A DNA stretch of 64,000 bases from Zobellella iuensis (GCF_016746085.1 NZ_JAERTZ010000004.1:62001-126000), one strand, 5' to 3'. Shown: positions 40,304-48,804, counted from the first letter of the stretch. Notes: generated by a model not told the origin, from the sequence alone. Made by a program: numbers and translations.

Positions 40304-41218
40304 ATGGACAGACAAAGCCACTATTACCGACAAGTCCAGCTGTTGCTGCGGCTGATTCCCTTTGTTGCCCGGCACGACAGTTTCGCCCTCAAAGGTGGCA
40401 CGGCTATCAATTTGTTCGTTCGTGACTTTCCCCGACTTTCGGTCGATATCGATCTGGTTTTCCTGCCCATGATGGAACGGCATGAAGCCCTGCAGACCAT
40501 CAAGAACAACCTGGATACCCTGGCTTCCACCATCACGGCCAGCATCGACAATACTCGGGTTATCCGCTCCTTCCAGGATAAAGCGGATGCCCTGCGTCTA
40601 TTGGTGGAGCGGGATGGCGTTCAAATCAAAATAGAACTCTCCCCCGTACTGCGTGGCACGGTTTACGAGCCCAGGATCATACCGGTCAGTGAAGCCGTTG
40701 AAGAAGAGTTTGGCTTTGCCGAGATGGCCGTGGTGAGCTTCGCGGATTTGTATGCTGGCAAAATATGCGCGGCGCTGGATCGCCAGCACCCGCGAGATCT
40801 TTTCGACATCAAGCAGCTACTCGATAACGAAGGGCTCACCGATGACCTGCGCAAAGCCCTGCTGGTGTACATCATCAGTCATCCGCGGCCTATTGCCGAG
40901 CTGCTCAGGCCAAACTTTAAAGATATTTCCGGTGTCTACGAGGGGGAATTTCGCAATATGGCCGATCAAGACATTCCCCAGGCTGACTTGGAAGCAACAC
41001 GGGCGCAACTGGTGAGGCTCATCAACACTTCTTTGACGTCCCAGGAGCGGGCATTTTTACTGTCATTCAAAAATCGCACACCCTATTGGCCACTCCTTGG
41101 GCTCTCCGGCATTGACCGGTTACCAGCCGTCCGCTGGAAACTGCAGAACCTGGTTAGGATGACGCCGGCAAAACATGCAGAAGCTTACCTCCGGCTTGAA
41201 GAAATCCTGAAGATATAA
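40304..41218 (+). CDS. abiEii: AbiEii family nucleotidyltransferase toxin
   Basis: 304 residues. The nucleotidyltransferase core is intact: LKGGTAINLF (residues 29-38), then SVDIDLVF with Asp48 and Asp50, and SFADLYAGKICAALDRQHPRDLFDIKQLL, the second conserved block of the family. AbiEii-type enzymes are toxic nucleotidyltransferases that stop growth on phage infection. It lies directly behind the antitoxin. All catalytic motifs are present, so the system may still work despite the broken integrase nearby. Confidence 0.92.
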   Translation: MDRQSHYYRQVQLLLRLIPFVARHDSFALKGGTAINLFVRDFPRLSVDIDLVFLPMMERHEALQTIKNNLDTLASTITASIDNTRVIRSFQDKADALRLLVERDGVQIKIELSPVLRGTVYEPRIIPVSEAVEEEFGFAEMAVVSFADLYAGKICAALDRQHPRDLFDIKQLLDNEGLTDDLRKALLVYIISHPRPIAELLRPNFKDISGVYEGEFRNMADQDIPQADLEATRAQLVRLINTSLTSQERAFLLSFKNRTPYWPLLGLSGIDRLPAVRWKLQNLVRMTPAKHAEAYLRLEEILKI

Positions 41219-41406
41219 AATCTTTTTATTTCTGCCCTCTTGGTTTCTCATTGAATTTCCCCAAGTCACCATCCGACCATCATGCCCTTTATCTTCAAAC
41301 ACCTGAGAGTGGAGAGGGTGGCCGATCTGAACGGACGTATCAAACAAATCGAGCAAAGGACGGTGGGCGAATAGCCTACCACCCGTTTTTATGCGGCCCG
41401 GCTGCG
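41219..41406. other. Gap between abiEii and the helicase-associated fragment
   Basis: 188 bases, AT-rich at first. It contains a 30-codon rightward open frame (41282-41374) with no recognisable product and a small hairpin at 41362-41380 with a T-run 5 bases later, possibly the end of the abiE transcript. No copy of the yicC 3' end was found here. Confidence 0.4.
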
Positions 41407-42315
41407 TCAGGTGGCCGCCATGCCAAAGCCGGCCCGGTGCAGGGCCTGGCGGAAAGCCGCTTCCCGCTCGGGTTCAACCAGCAGGCGATGGTCGCCCGCC
41501 GCCTGGCACAGACCGGCGGTCTGCGGATGAGCGGCGATGGCGGCGGCGGTGGCCGCATCCCGGCAGTGCAGCAGCAACACCCTGCCCGCCGGCGTCACCG
41601 CCCGCGCATTGGCCTCGCACTCATCCAGCAAGCGCTCAACGTCGTCGGGCAGGAACGGCTGTGGATCGCGTTCGGCCATAAACGCCCGCAATGGCGCCAG
41701 GCTGCCGCCGTTTTCCAGCAGGGTGAGCATTTTTTCCCGGCATAAACGCCAACCATCGGCGCCATGCTGCGCTGCATGGGCCTCGATCAGCAACAGTTCG
41801 GCCTCGGCCGGCGGCAGGCTGAACACCAGCCGGCCCCCCTTGTGAAGGGCGAGCGGGGTTGGCCGGCGGGCCGCCACATCCTGGTAATCCCCGGTCAGCC
41901 CCAGGCAAAAGGCGCCCAGGGCGGTCAGCCGCAGATACAGCAGGCCGTCGTAACGGCTCAGGCAGCATACGTCATCGGCACCCCACATATAGTCGTAGTC
42001 GGGCTCCGGCTGCTGAGGCGGTGCCAGTACCAGATCGACCAGCCCCAGGGTGGCGGCGTATTCCAGCAGCAGGCAGCGCAGGTAGCGTCCCTGCAGCACC
42101 TCCCACTGGAGGTAACGCAGGGTACCGTAATACCGCTCACAAAGATAAAGCGTGCTGACATCCCCGGTGATCTCGAACTCGTGGCCGGCGGTCAGCCTGT
42201 TCGCTTTGAGTCGGCACGGCAAGATCCTTGGAACGATGAGAACATGGCCGACATTCAGGGTCGGCTCCCGGGCCCGACATGCTAGAATAACCCGGTTTTT
42301 AACGCCACCAATCAT
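41407..42315 (-). CDS. C-terminal part of a helicase-associated (XPB N-terminal-like) protein
   Basis: 302 residues from the possible ATG at 42315. The sequence from about residue 60 on, with LLLEYAATLGLVDLVLAPP, WGADDVCCLSRYDGLLYLRLTALGAFCLGL, a Gly-containing helix LTLLENGGSLAPLRAFM and a final VLLLHCRDAATAAAIAAHP...FRQALHRAGFG, looks like the helicase-associated domain seen at the C-terminus of larger uncharacterised bacterial proteins. The first ~55 residues do not match that pattern and there is no clear ribosome site, so the gene is probably cut at its 5' end and the rest lost. Function unknown; the location in an accessory segment beside AbiE suggests former defence cargo. Confidence 0.55.
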   Translation of the reverse strand: MIGGVKNRVILACRAREPTLNVGHVLIVPRILPCRLKANRLTAGHEFEITGDVSTLYLCERYYGTLRYLQWEVLQGRYLRCLLLEYAATLGLVDLVLAPPQQPEPDYDYMWGADDVCCLSRYDGLLYLRLTALGAFCLGLTGDYQDVAARRPTPLALHKGGRLVFSLPPAEAELLLIEAHAAQHGADGWRLCREKMLTLLENGGSLAPLRAFMAERDPQPFLPDDVERLLDECEANARAVTPAGRVLLLHCRDAATAAAIAAHPQTAGLCQAAGDHRLLVEPEREAAFRQALHRAGFGMAAT

Positions 42316-42328
42316 CACAGGAGCCCCC

Positions 42329-42370
42329 GTGAAGGCCCATGTCCTGCTGATAGGCCGCAGACAGCGATAA
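42329..42370 (+). other. 13-codon open frame with ideal ribosome site, possible gene stump
   Basis: GTG 42329 follows AGGAG by 5 bases and a TAGAAT -10-like element lies 41 bases upstream, but the frame stops after 13 codons (KAHVLLIGRRQR). It resembles the first codons of a gene whose body has been deleted, at the edge of the accessory segment. A chance match is possible. Confidence 0.3.
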
Positions 42371-42453
42371 GCCAACGGGCGATGCAGGAAACAGAGTAAG
42401 TCCAATCAGGGCAAGGGGTTACATGGCATTGAAGAGTTCAGCCGACGTTGCAA

Positions 42454-42479
42454 TAAAAAGCCCGCCATAACGGCGGGCT
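42454..42479 (-). terminator. Terminator of fabR-yijD
   Basis: AGCCCGCC/GGCGGGCT with a 5-base loop; on the minus strand it is followed by TTTTATTG. It lies 23 bases after yijD. Confidence 0.9.
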
Positions 42480-42501
42480 CGCGGGCAGTAGTGGCAAGCC
42501 A

Positions 42502-42867
42502 TTACTTCTCGGCGTTGGGCCGTGCCGCCACGCCCATTTTCAGGGCCAGCCAGATCACCAGCACCAGGGAAATCATTACCGACAGGTAGTTGGAACCCAT
42601 TTCCGGGAACTGGGTGCGCAGAAAAGCGGAGTAGCCGAACACCCCGATCAGGAAACCCAGCAAGGTGCACAGCGGGGTATCCCCTTCCATCGGCACGCTC
42701 AGGTATTCCTGGTACAGCAGGTGGGCTGCCAGCACCAGCGAGACTATGGGGAAAATGGAAAACGCCAGCTGGCTGACACTCAGGGTGGCCAGCGTGGCGT
42801 TGCCACAGATGCCGACCAGCAGAGCCAACAAGATGGGTTTACGGCGAATTTGCTTACTTCCTGACAT
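42502..42867 (-). CDS. yijD: YijD family membrane protein (DUF1422)
   Basis: 121 residues, four hydrophobic segments. KPILLALLVGICGNATLATLSVS and FPIVSLVLAAHLLYQEYL match YijD. Function is unknown; it is co-transcribed with fabR in enterobacteria and here follows fabR by 23 bases. Confidence 0.92.
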   Translation of the reverse strand: MSGSKQIRRKPILLALLVGICGNATLATLSVSQLAFSIFPIVSLVLAAHLLYQEYLSVPMEGDTPLCTLLGFLIGVFGYSAFLRTQFPEMGSNYLSVMISLVLVIWLALKMGVAARPNAEK

Positions 42868-42890
42868 GGTTATCCTTCCTAATGTAGGGC

Positions 42891-43502
42891 CTAGAGCCTC
42901 TTTGCCTTGTTATATGCATCCGCGCCTTTGGCAATAATGCGCAGTTGCAGGATCATGCGTTCGGCCAGCGCCTCCCGCTCGTCGTCGTTCATGTCCAGCG
43001 CCTCGGCCCCGGCACTGAAGACGATGGTCACCATCGCCTGGGCCTGGGCCTCGGCATAGCTGCGGCTGGTGCGCTGCCGCTCCTCAAGGTAGTCGGTCAG
43101 CTCGGCGGTAAAATGCTGGATCTCCCGCGCGACCGCCTGGCGGAAGGCCGCCGAAGTACCGGAGCGCTCCCGCAACAGTAACCGGAACACATCCGGGCTG
43201 CTATCGATAAATTCCATAAAGGTCTTTACCGATATCTGGATCACGCTGCCGCCGTCCGCGATTCGCTGGCGGGCCTGGCGCATCAGTTGCCGCAGGGTCA
43301 GGCCGCCTTCATCCACCAGCGTCAGCCCCAGCTCCTCCATATCCTTGAAGTGACGGTAGAAGGAGGTCGGTGCCAACCCCGCTTCCCGCGCCACCTCGCG
43401 CAGGCTCAGGCTGGAAAAACTGCGCTCGGCGCTTAACTGGCGGAACGCCGCCTCGATCAAAGAACGCCGGGTTTTTTCTTTTTGTTCAGCGCGAATGCCC
43501 AC
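42891..43502 (-). CDS. fabR: Unsaturated fatty acid synthesis repressor FabR
   Basis: 203 residues, TetR family. [52 protein letters not shown]-like N-terminus and the [24 protein letters not shown] block are nearly those of E. coli FabR. It senses the unsaturated/saturated acyl ratio and represses unsaturated fatty-acid genes. GTG start. A FabR-type palindrome lies in the divergent gap in front of the desaturase gene. Confidence 0.96.
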   Translation of the reverse strand: MGIRAEQKEKTRRSLIEAAFRQLSAERSFSSLSLREVAREAGLAPTSFYRHFKDMEELGLTLVDEGGLTLRQLMRQARQRIADGGSVIQISVKTFMEFIDSSPDVFRLLLRERSGTSAAFRQAVAREIQHFTAELTDYLEERQRTSRSYAEAQAQAMVTIVFSAGAEALDMNDDEREALAERMILQLRIIAKGADAYNKAKRL

Positions 43503-43584
43503 GGCACACCAGGGTCCAACTATTTAATGACCGGATCATACCTTTTTGTGTGAACCCGGTCAGCCCTGATTGGTCAATTTATGA

Positions 43585-43611
43585 TTGACGCTATCCCGCT
43601 TTAAATATGAA
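43585..43611 (+). promoter_or_regulatory. Possible desaturase promoter
   Basis: TTGACG (43585-43590) and TATGAA (43606-43611), 15 bases apart. The spacing is short, so this is tentative; the FabR box would then cover the transcription start. Confidence 0.35.
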
Positions 43612-43614
43612 AAT

Positions 43615-43632
43615 AGTGTACAGATGTTCGCT
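43615..43632 (+). promoter_or_regulatory. FabR operator in front of the desaturase gene
   Basis: AGTGTACAGATGTTCGCT: as AGTGTACA, two bases, TGTTCGCT it matches the enterobacterial FabR palindrome (AGCGTACA-NN-TGTNCGCT) except one base. It ends 3 bases before the first ATG of the desaturase frame. Confidence 0.75.
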
Positions 43633-43634
43633 CA

Positions 43635-44765
43635 ATGGATACCAAGATGCGTAAACCTCCCCTGATATGGACCAACGCCATCCTCTTTGCCAGCAGCGGT
43701 CTGGCAGCCATGGTGCTGGTGCCCTGGTATGGCCTGACCCAGGGCTATGACGGCTGGCAGTGGCTGGCCATGCTGGCGCTGTTCAGTTACAGCTGCCTGT
43801 CGATCACCGCCGGCTACCACCGGCTGTGGGCCCATAAGGCCTACGAGGCCCATCCCCTGCTGCAGTGGCTGTTCGCCCTGGGGGGCGCGCTCTCCCTGCA
43901 AAACTCCGCCTTCCGCTGGTGCGCCGACCATCGTCGCCATCACCGCCATGTGGACGACCTGGACAAGGATCCCTACTCCGCCCAGCGCGGACTGTGGTTT
44001 TCCCATATGGGCTGGATGTTGAGGGAGTATCACCCGGAGGACGACAGCAATGTTCCCGACCTCAAGCGCAATGCCATACTACAGTTCCAGCACCAGCATT
44101 ATCTGTCGCTCACCCTGGCCATGAACATCGGCCTGCCGGTATTACTCGGCCTCTGGCACGGGGATCTCTGGGGCATGCTGCTGATGGCCGGCGTGCTGCG
44201 CCTCTTCCTCGGCCACCACGTCACCTTCTTTATCAACTCCCTCGCCCATTACTGGGGCCGCCAGCCCTACACCAGCAAGAACACGGCGCGGGACAACGAC
44301 ATTCTGGCGGTGCTGACCTTCGGCGAGGGCTATCACAACTTCCACCACCTGTTCGAATACGACTACCGTAACGGCATCAACTGGTGGCATTACGATCCCA
44401 CCAAGTGGCTGATCCGGACCCTGGGCTGGCTGGGGCTGGCCACCCGGTTGCGTACCTGCCCCCAGGAAAAAATAGAGCAGGCGAAGCTGGAACGCCGGCT
44501 GGAAATCACCCGCCAGAAGATACTGCGCCGGCAACAGGATGCCGATACCGAGCAGTGGCTGGCCCTGCTGCACAGCGAATACGAACGTTTGCTGCACCAG
44601 CTCAAGGATTACTATCAGGCCCGTAAGACCTTACTGGAACTGAAGAAAAAGGCCGCTCGCTGCAAGTACGAAGAACTGCGGCTCAAACTCAGCTGCGACG
44701 AACTGAAGGCCGCCTTCACCACCCAACGGCGCAACTGGCTGAAGCTGACCACCCAGTTTGCCTAA
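43635..44765 (+). CDS. Membrane fatty acid (acyl-CoA type, delta-9) desaturase
   Basis: 376 residues with paired membrane helices and the three histidine boxes HRLWAH (62-67), HRRHH (99-103) and HNFHH (234-238) that bind the di-iron centre. It introduces a double bond into acyl chains using oxygen. After about residue 275 there is a charged, coiled-coil-like tail (EKIEQAKLERRLEITRQ...), longer than usual for the family. ATG 43647 (four codons on) has better ribosome-site spacing and keeps the FabR box outside the gene; either start is possible. Confidence 0.92.
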   Translation: MDTKMRKPPLIWTNAILFASSGLAAMVLVPWYGLTQGYDGWQWLAMLALFSYSCLSITAGYHRLWAHKAYEAHPLLQWLFALGGALSLQNSAFRWCADHRRHHRHVDDLDKDPYSAQRGLWFSHMGWMLREYHPEDDSNVPDLKRNAILQFQHQHYLSLTLAMNIGLPVLLGLWHGDLWGMLLMAGVLRLFLGHHVTFFINSLAHYWGRQPYTSKNTARDNDILAVLTFGEGYHNFHHLFEYDYRNGINWWHYDPTKWLIRTLGWLGLATRLRTCPQEKIEQAKLERRLEITRQKILRRQQDADTEQWLALLHSEYERLLHQLKDYYQARKTLLELKKKAARCKYEELRLKLSCDELKAAFTTQRRNWLKLTTQFA

Positions 44766-44770
44766 AGCAT

Positions 44771-44791
44771 AAGGCGGGATCTCCCCGCCTT
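44771..44791 (+). terminator. Hairpin terminator after the desaturase
   Basis: AAGGCGGG/CCCGCCTT with a 5-base loop, 5 bases after the stop; only a short T-rich stretch (ATTTCTT) follows. Confidence 0.65.
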
Positions 44792-44943
44792 ATTTCTTGC
44801 TGAAAAAAATGGTCATTCCACGTTCATTCCCTGCCCCAGCCAAATCTCTTTTGACAAAAACTCTGCAAAACACCATAGTCTCCGCCATTTTTAACCAACG
44901 ACGACTGTATGGTTAGCTTTACAGTCGACAGGAGCAGCAAGAC

Positions 44944-46293
44944 GTGGAAGCAAGGGCACAGTTCAGCAGCAAGCTGGGATTCGTAATGGCCGCCGCCGGC
45001 TCGGCCATCGGCGTGGGCAATATCTGGGGCTTCCCCACCCAGGCAGCCAGCAACGGCGGCGGGGCCTTCCTGCTGGTCTACCTGCTGTTTATCTTCCTGC
45101 TCGGCTATCCCATGCTGGTGGCGGAAATCACCATAGGCCGCCATGGCCAGGCCAGCCCCTTCCGCGCCCTGCAGCAGCTCACCGGCACCCCGGCGGGTAA
45201 ATTCATCGCCGGCCTGGTGGGGCTGGCGGCGGTGGTGACCGTCAGCCTGATCTTCACCTTCTATGCCATCGTTTCCGGCTGGTTCGTCGCCTATGCCCTG
45301 GAGCCCCTGGCCAGGCTGACGGGCGCCAAGGCGTCGGCGGACTGGCTGACCGGTTTTTCCACCTCCCGCAACCTGGTGTTCACCCTGCTGTTCGCGCTGC
45401 TCAGCCTCTGCGTGGTCAGCCGCGGCCTGGAAAAGGGCATCGAGAAGTGGTCGCGCCGGCTGATGCCGCTGCTGCTGGTGATGCTGGTACTGCTGACCGG
45501 CTATATGCTGCTGCAACCGGGCGCCGGCGCCGGACTCCAGGCCTACCTGGTGCCGGACTTTTCCCGGGTATGGCATGGTGAGGTGCTGATCGGCGCCCTG
45601 GGCCAGAGCTTTTTCTCGCTCTCGCTGGGCGCGGCGGTGATGATGCTGTACGGCTCCTACCTGAGCCGCCAGGCCAGCATTCCGGCCCTGGCGGCCCAGG
45701 TCACCCTGCTGGACACCAGCGTCGCCTTCCTGGCCGGCTTGCTGATCCTGCCCGCCATGTATGTGGCCCAACACAACGGCGTGGCCATCTTCGCCGAAGA
45801 CGGCAGCCTGCTCAGCTCCGACACCCTGGTGTTCTCGGTGCTGCCGGCGCTGTTCGAAACCATGGGCCAGGCCCAGTACCCGGTGGCTTTTGCCTTCTTC
45901 GTGCTGATGATAGTGGCGGCGCTGACCTCCGCCATCTCCATGCTGGAGGCGCCGGTCTCCCTGGCCATGGAGTCCACCGGCCTGTCCCGGATCAAGGCCA
46001 CCTGGCTGATGACCGGCCTCTGTACCTTGATTAGTGCGGTGATAGTGTTTAACTTTGGCAGCCTGTTTGGACTGGTAATTACCCTCACCACCCAGTATGC
46101 CCAGCCCCTGGTCAGCCTGTGTATTACCCTTTATGCAGGTTGGGTATGGCAACGCAACCAGGTGCTGGCCGAGCTGAAGTCGGGTAACCCCGACCTGGAA
46201 CAAGGGCTGTTCTGGAAGATCTGGCCCTGGTACGTGCGCCTGGTGTGCCCGGTTCTGGTGCTGGTGGTCATCATCCAGTCGGTGGGCGGCTGA
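44944..46293 (+). CDS. Sodium-dependent neurotransmitter-symporter (NSS) family transporter
   Basis: 449 residues, about eleven membrane helices, the usual number for bacterial NSS proteins. The TM1 motif GFVMAAAGSAIGVGNIWGFPTQAASNGGGAF is the LeuT/MhsT sodium and substrate site. Probably imports an amino acid with sodium; the substrate is unknown. GTG start at 44944 with AGGAG about 10 bases upstream. Confidence 0.93.
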   Translation: MEARAQFSSKLGFVMAAAGSAIGVGNIWGFPTQAASNGGGAFLLVYLLFIFLLGYPMLVAEITIGRHGQASPFRALQQLTGTPAGKFIAGLVGLAAVVTVSLIFTFYAIVSGWFVAYALEPLARLTGAKASADWLTGFSTSRNLVFTLLFALLSLCVVSRGLEKGIEKWSRRLMPLLLVMLVLLTGYMLLQPGAGAGLQAYLVPDFSRVWHGEVLIGALGQSFFSLSLGAAVMMLYGSYLSRQASIPALAAQVTLLDTSVAFLAGLLILPAMYVAQHNGVAIFAEDGSLLSSDTLVFSVLPALFETMGQAQYPVAFAFFVLMIVAALTSAISMLEAPVSLAMESTGLSRIKATWLMTGLCTLISAVIVFNFGSLFGLVITLTTQYAQPLVSLCITLYAGWVWQRNQVLAELKSGNPDLEQGLFWKIWPWYVRLVCPVLVLVVIIQSVGG

Positions 46294-46332
46294 CGCCGCC
46301 GGTGGACAACCCTATCCGGAGTGGATGGTCAG

Positions 46333-46443
46333 ATGAAATCTGCCGAGCTGTTGTACCGCGTGCAATTCGTCAATGCGGGTAAACACTACGAAATCTATGT
46401 GCGGGAAGCCACCCCCATCTACACACCCAAACCGGGCAACTGA
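46333..46443 (+). pseudogene. Truncated DUF1820-like small protein
   Basis: 36 residues. LLYRVQFVNAGKHYEIYVRE resembles the N-terminus of the roughly 100-residue DUF1820 family, but the next ten residues (ATPIYTPKPGN) end the frame. An in-frame internal deletion that joins the two ends of such a gene would explain it. Family assignment is tentative. Confidence 0.4.
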
Positions 46444-46448
46444 CAGCA

Positions 46449-46476
46449 CAAGGGCCGCATCGCGGCCCTTGTTTTT
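46449..46476 (+). terminator. Strong rho-independent terminator
   Basis: CAAGGGCCGC-ATC-GCGGCCCTTG, a 10-bp stem followed by TTTTT, closing the transporter/DUF1820 transcript. Its T-run overlaps the end of the convergent peptidase gene. Confidence 0.92.
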
Positions 46477-48667
46477 ACTGGGTCACTTCGCCTGCGCCGC
46501 TCAGGCCGGCCGCCAGGCTGGGCCCCGTTCCCTCCCCGGCCAGCGCCAGCAGGAAGGCATATTCCCGGGCCAGCTCGCGGTAGGACTCAAACCGCCCGGA
46601 CTTGCCGCCGTGGCCGGTGTCCATATCGCAGTGCAGCAGCAGCAGGTTGTCGTCTACCTTCATCTCCCTGAGTTTGGCCACCCACTTGGCCGGCTCCCAG
46701 TACTGCACCTGGGAATCGTGCAGGCCGGTGGTCACCAGCATATGGGGATAGGCCTGGGGCTTGACCTGATCATAGGGGCTGTAGGACTTCATGTAGTGGT
46801 AATAGTCGGGCTCCGTCGGGTTGCCCCACTCGCCGTATTCACCTGTGGTCAGCGGTATGGATTCGTCCAGCATGGTGGTCACCACGTCCACGAAGGGCAC
46901 GGCGGCCACCACCCCCTTGAACAGATCCGGCTCCATGTTGACCACGGCGCCCACCAGCAGGCCGCCGGCGCTGCCGCCGGAGGCGAACACCCGGCCCTTG
47001 TCGCCATAGCCCTGCATCACCAGATCACGGGTCACATCGATAAAATCATTGAAGGTGTTTTCCTTGCTGAGCAATCGGCCCTGCTCATACCAGTCGCGGC
47101 CCAGCTCTTCGCCGCCGCGCACATGGGCGATGGCGTAGACGAAGCCCCGGTCGAGCAGGCTCAGGCGGGAGCTGCTGAAATCCGGATCCATGCTGGCACC
47201 GTAGGAGCCATAGGCATACACCAGCAGCGGATTGCTGCCATCACGCTTGAACTGGTCGGCCCGGTACACCAGAGATACCGGCACCTTTACTCCATCTCGT
47301 GCGGTCACCCACAGCCGCTCGCTGCGGTAATCGTCGGCATTGAACTGCTCGCCCACGTACTGCTGCTTCAGTTCGCGCCGCTCCAGGGTATCCATGTTCA
47401 CTTCATAGGTGGTCACCGGCCGGGTCATGGAGGAATAGCCGTAGCGCAGCCAGGGGGTCTCGGCCTCGGCGTTGGCGCCCAGCCAGGTCACATAGGCGGG
47501 ATCGTCGAAGCGAATTTCATGCTCGCGCCCGTCCTGGCGGTGGATCTGGCGCAGGTGCACCAGCCCCTCGCGGCGCTCTTCCAGCACCAGCCAGTCGCGG
47601 AACAGGGCAAAGCCCTCGAGCAGCACCTCGGCCCGGGCCGGGATCAGTGGCTGCCACTGGTCGCCGGCCGACGCCTCCTGGGCCAGGTAGAGACCGAAGT
47701 TGGCGCCGTCCTTGTTGGAGCGGATGTAGAACTGGCCCTGGTAATGCTCGAGGTCGTATTCATGGCCGTGTTCCCGGGGCAGGAACACCCGGGCCGGGGC
47801 CTCCGGCGCGTCCGCCGGCACCAGGCTGATTTCGCTGGAATCGGTGTTCCAGGCGCCGATCACGATGTAATCCTCGGAACGGCTCTTGTAGATGCTGGTA
47901 TAGAAGCTGTTGTCGCGCTCTTCGTACACCAGCACGTCTTCGCTCTGGTCGGTGCCCAGGGTATGGCGATACACCTGGTAGGGCAGCAGGGTGCTTTCAT
48001 CCTGCTTCACATAAAACAGGGTCTTGCCGTCGTTGGCCCACACCAGGTTGCCGGAGGTGTGCTCCAGCACTTCCTCGTAGAATTCGCCGGTTTGCAGTGA
48101 CTTGAAGCGGATCTGATACTGGCGGCGGGACACGAAGTCTTCGGCAAAGGCCAGGGTCTGCTGATCCGGGCTGACCGCCAGCTGTCCCATGCCATAGTAG
48201 CTGTGCTCCCCGGCCCGCTCATTGCCGTCCAGCAGCACCTCCACCCGCTCGGGCTGGCCGTCGGGGTAGCGCTCGACAATGGCGTACTCCTGGCCCTGCT
48301 GGTAACGGGTCTGATACCAGTAACCTTTCTTCAGGTAGGGCACGCTGTTGTCGTCCTGGCGGATGCGGGCCACCATTTCCTGGAACAGGCTTTCCTGCAG
48401 TTCGTTCAGCGGGGTCAGCACCTGTTCACTGTAGCGGTTTTCCTGCTCCAGGTAGGACAAGACTTCGGGGTCTTCCCGCTCGTCGTCCCGCAACCAGTGG
48501 TAGTTGTCCACCCGGACGTCGTCGTGGTTGAGCAGGATATGAGGGATTTTTTTGGCAACCGGCGGTTTTATTTCCAAATCAGTACCTTTGGCATAGGGTT
48601 TGGCACAAGCCACCCATGCTAACATCAAGCAAAGTCTAACCCTATTGCGCACACGCTGCTCCTTCAT
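46475..48667 (-). CDS. ptrB: Prolyl oligopeptidase family protease (oligopeptidase B type)
   Basis: 730 residues. An N-terminal beta-propeller (PHILLNHDDVRVDNYHWLRDD, blades to about residue 430) and a C-terminal alpha/beta hydrolase domain with GSYGASMDP, RGGEELGRDWYEQG, the nucleophile GGSAGGLL and the histidine region GHGGKSGR. It cuts peptides after basic residues. Unlike the cytoplasmic enterobacterial enzyme it has an N-terminal hydrophobic stretch (RLCLMLAWVACA) that looks like a signal peptide, so it may be exported. ATG 48667 with AGGAAG is used; the longer frame upstream is not family-like. Confidence 0.9.
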   Translation of the reverse strand: MKEQRVRNRVRLCLMLAWVACAKPYAKGTDLEIKPPVAKKIPHILLNHDDVRVDNYHWLRDDEREDPEVLSYLEQENRYSEQVLTPLNELQESLFQEMVARIRQDDNSVPYLKKGYWYQTRYQQGQEYAIVERYPDGQPERVEVLLDGNERAGEHSYYGMGQLAVSPDQQTLAFAEDFVSRRQYQIRFKSLQTGEFYEEVLEHTSGNLVWANDGKTLFYVKQDESTLLPYQVYRHTLGTDQSEDVLVYEERDNSFYTSIYKSRSEDYIVIGAWNTDSSEISLVPADAPEAPARVFLPREHGHEYDLEHYQGQFYIRSNKDGANFGLYLAQEASAGDQWQPLIPARAEVLLEGFALFRDWLVLEERREGLVHLRQIHRQDGREHEIRFDDPAYVTWLGANAEAETPWLRYGYSSMTRPVTTYEVNMDTLERRELKQQYVGEQFNADDYRSERLWVTARDGVKVPVSLVYRADQFKRDGSNPLLVYAYGSYGASMDPDFSSSRLSLLDRGFVYAIAHVRGGEELGRDWYEQGRLLSKENTFNDFIDVTRDLVMQGYGDKGRVFASGGSAGGLLVGAVVNMEPDLFKGVVAAVPFVDVVTTMLDESIPLTTGEYGEWGNPTEPDYYHYMKSYSPYDQVKPQAYPHMLVTTGLHDSQVQYWEPAKWVAKLREMKVDDNLLLLHCDMDTGHGGKSGRFESYRELAREYAFLLALAGEGTGPSLAAGLSGAGEVTQ

Positions 48668-48804
48668 CTTCTTCCTGCACAAAAAGTGCACAAATATTAA
48701 CCAGGAAAGATGAAGCTGACCAAGAGATTTGATGAAAACTGCGAGGAAACGCAGCACAAAAGCCCGAATGGAGCCGGATTACCCGGCCCTTGGGAGGAAA
48801 GTAA

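Noticed and set aside
41282-41374. 30-codon open frame after abiEii
   Set aside because: No recognisable sequence or ribosome site; may be a chance frame or a remnant too short to name.
41219-42450. Right end attachment site copying the yicC 3' end
   Set aside because: I looked for a repeat of the last yicC bases and saw none, so the right boundary of the island is left open.
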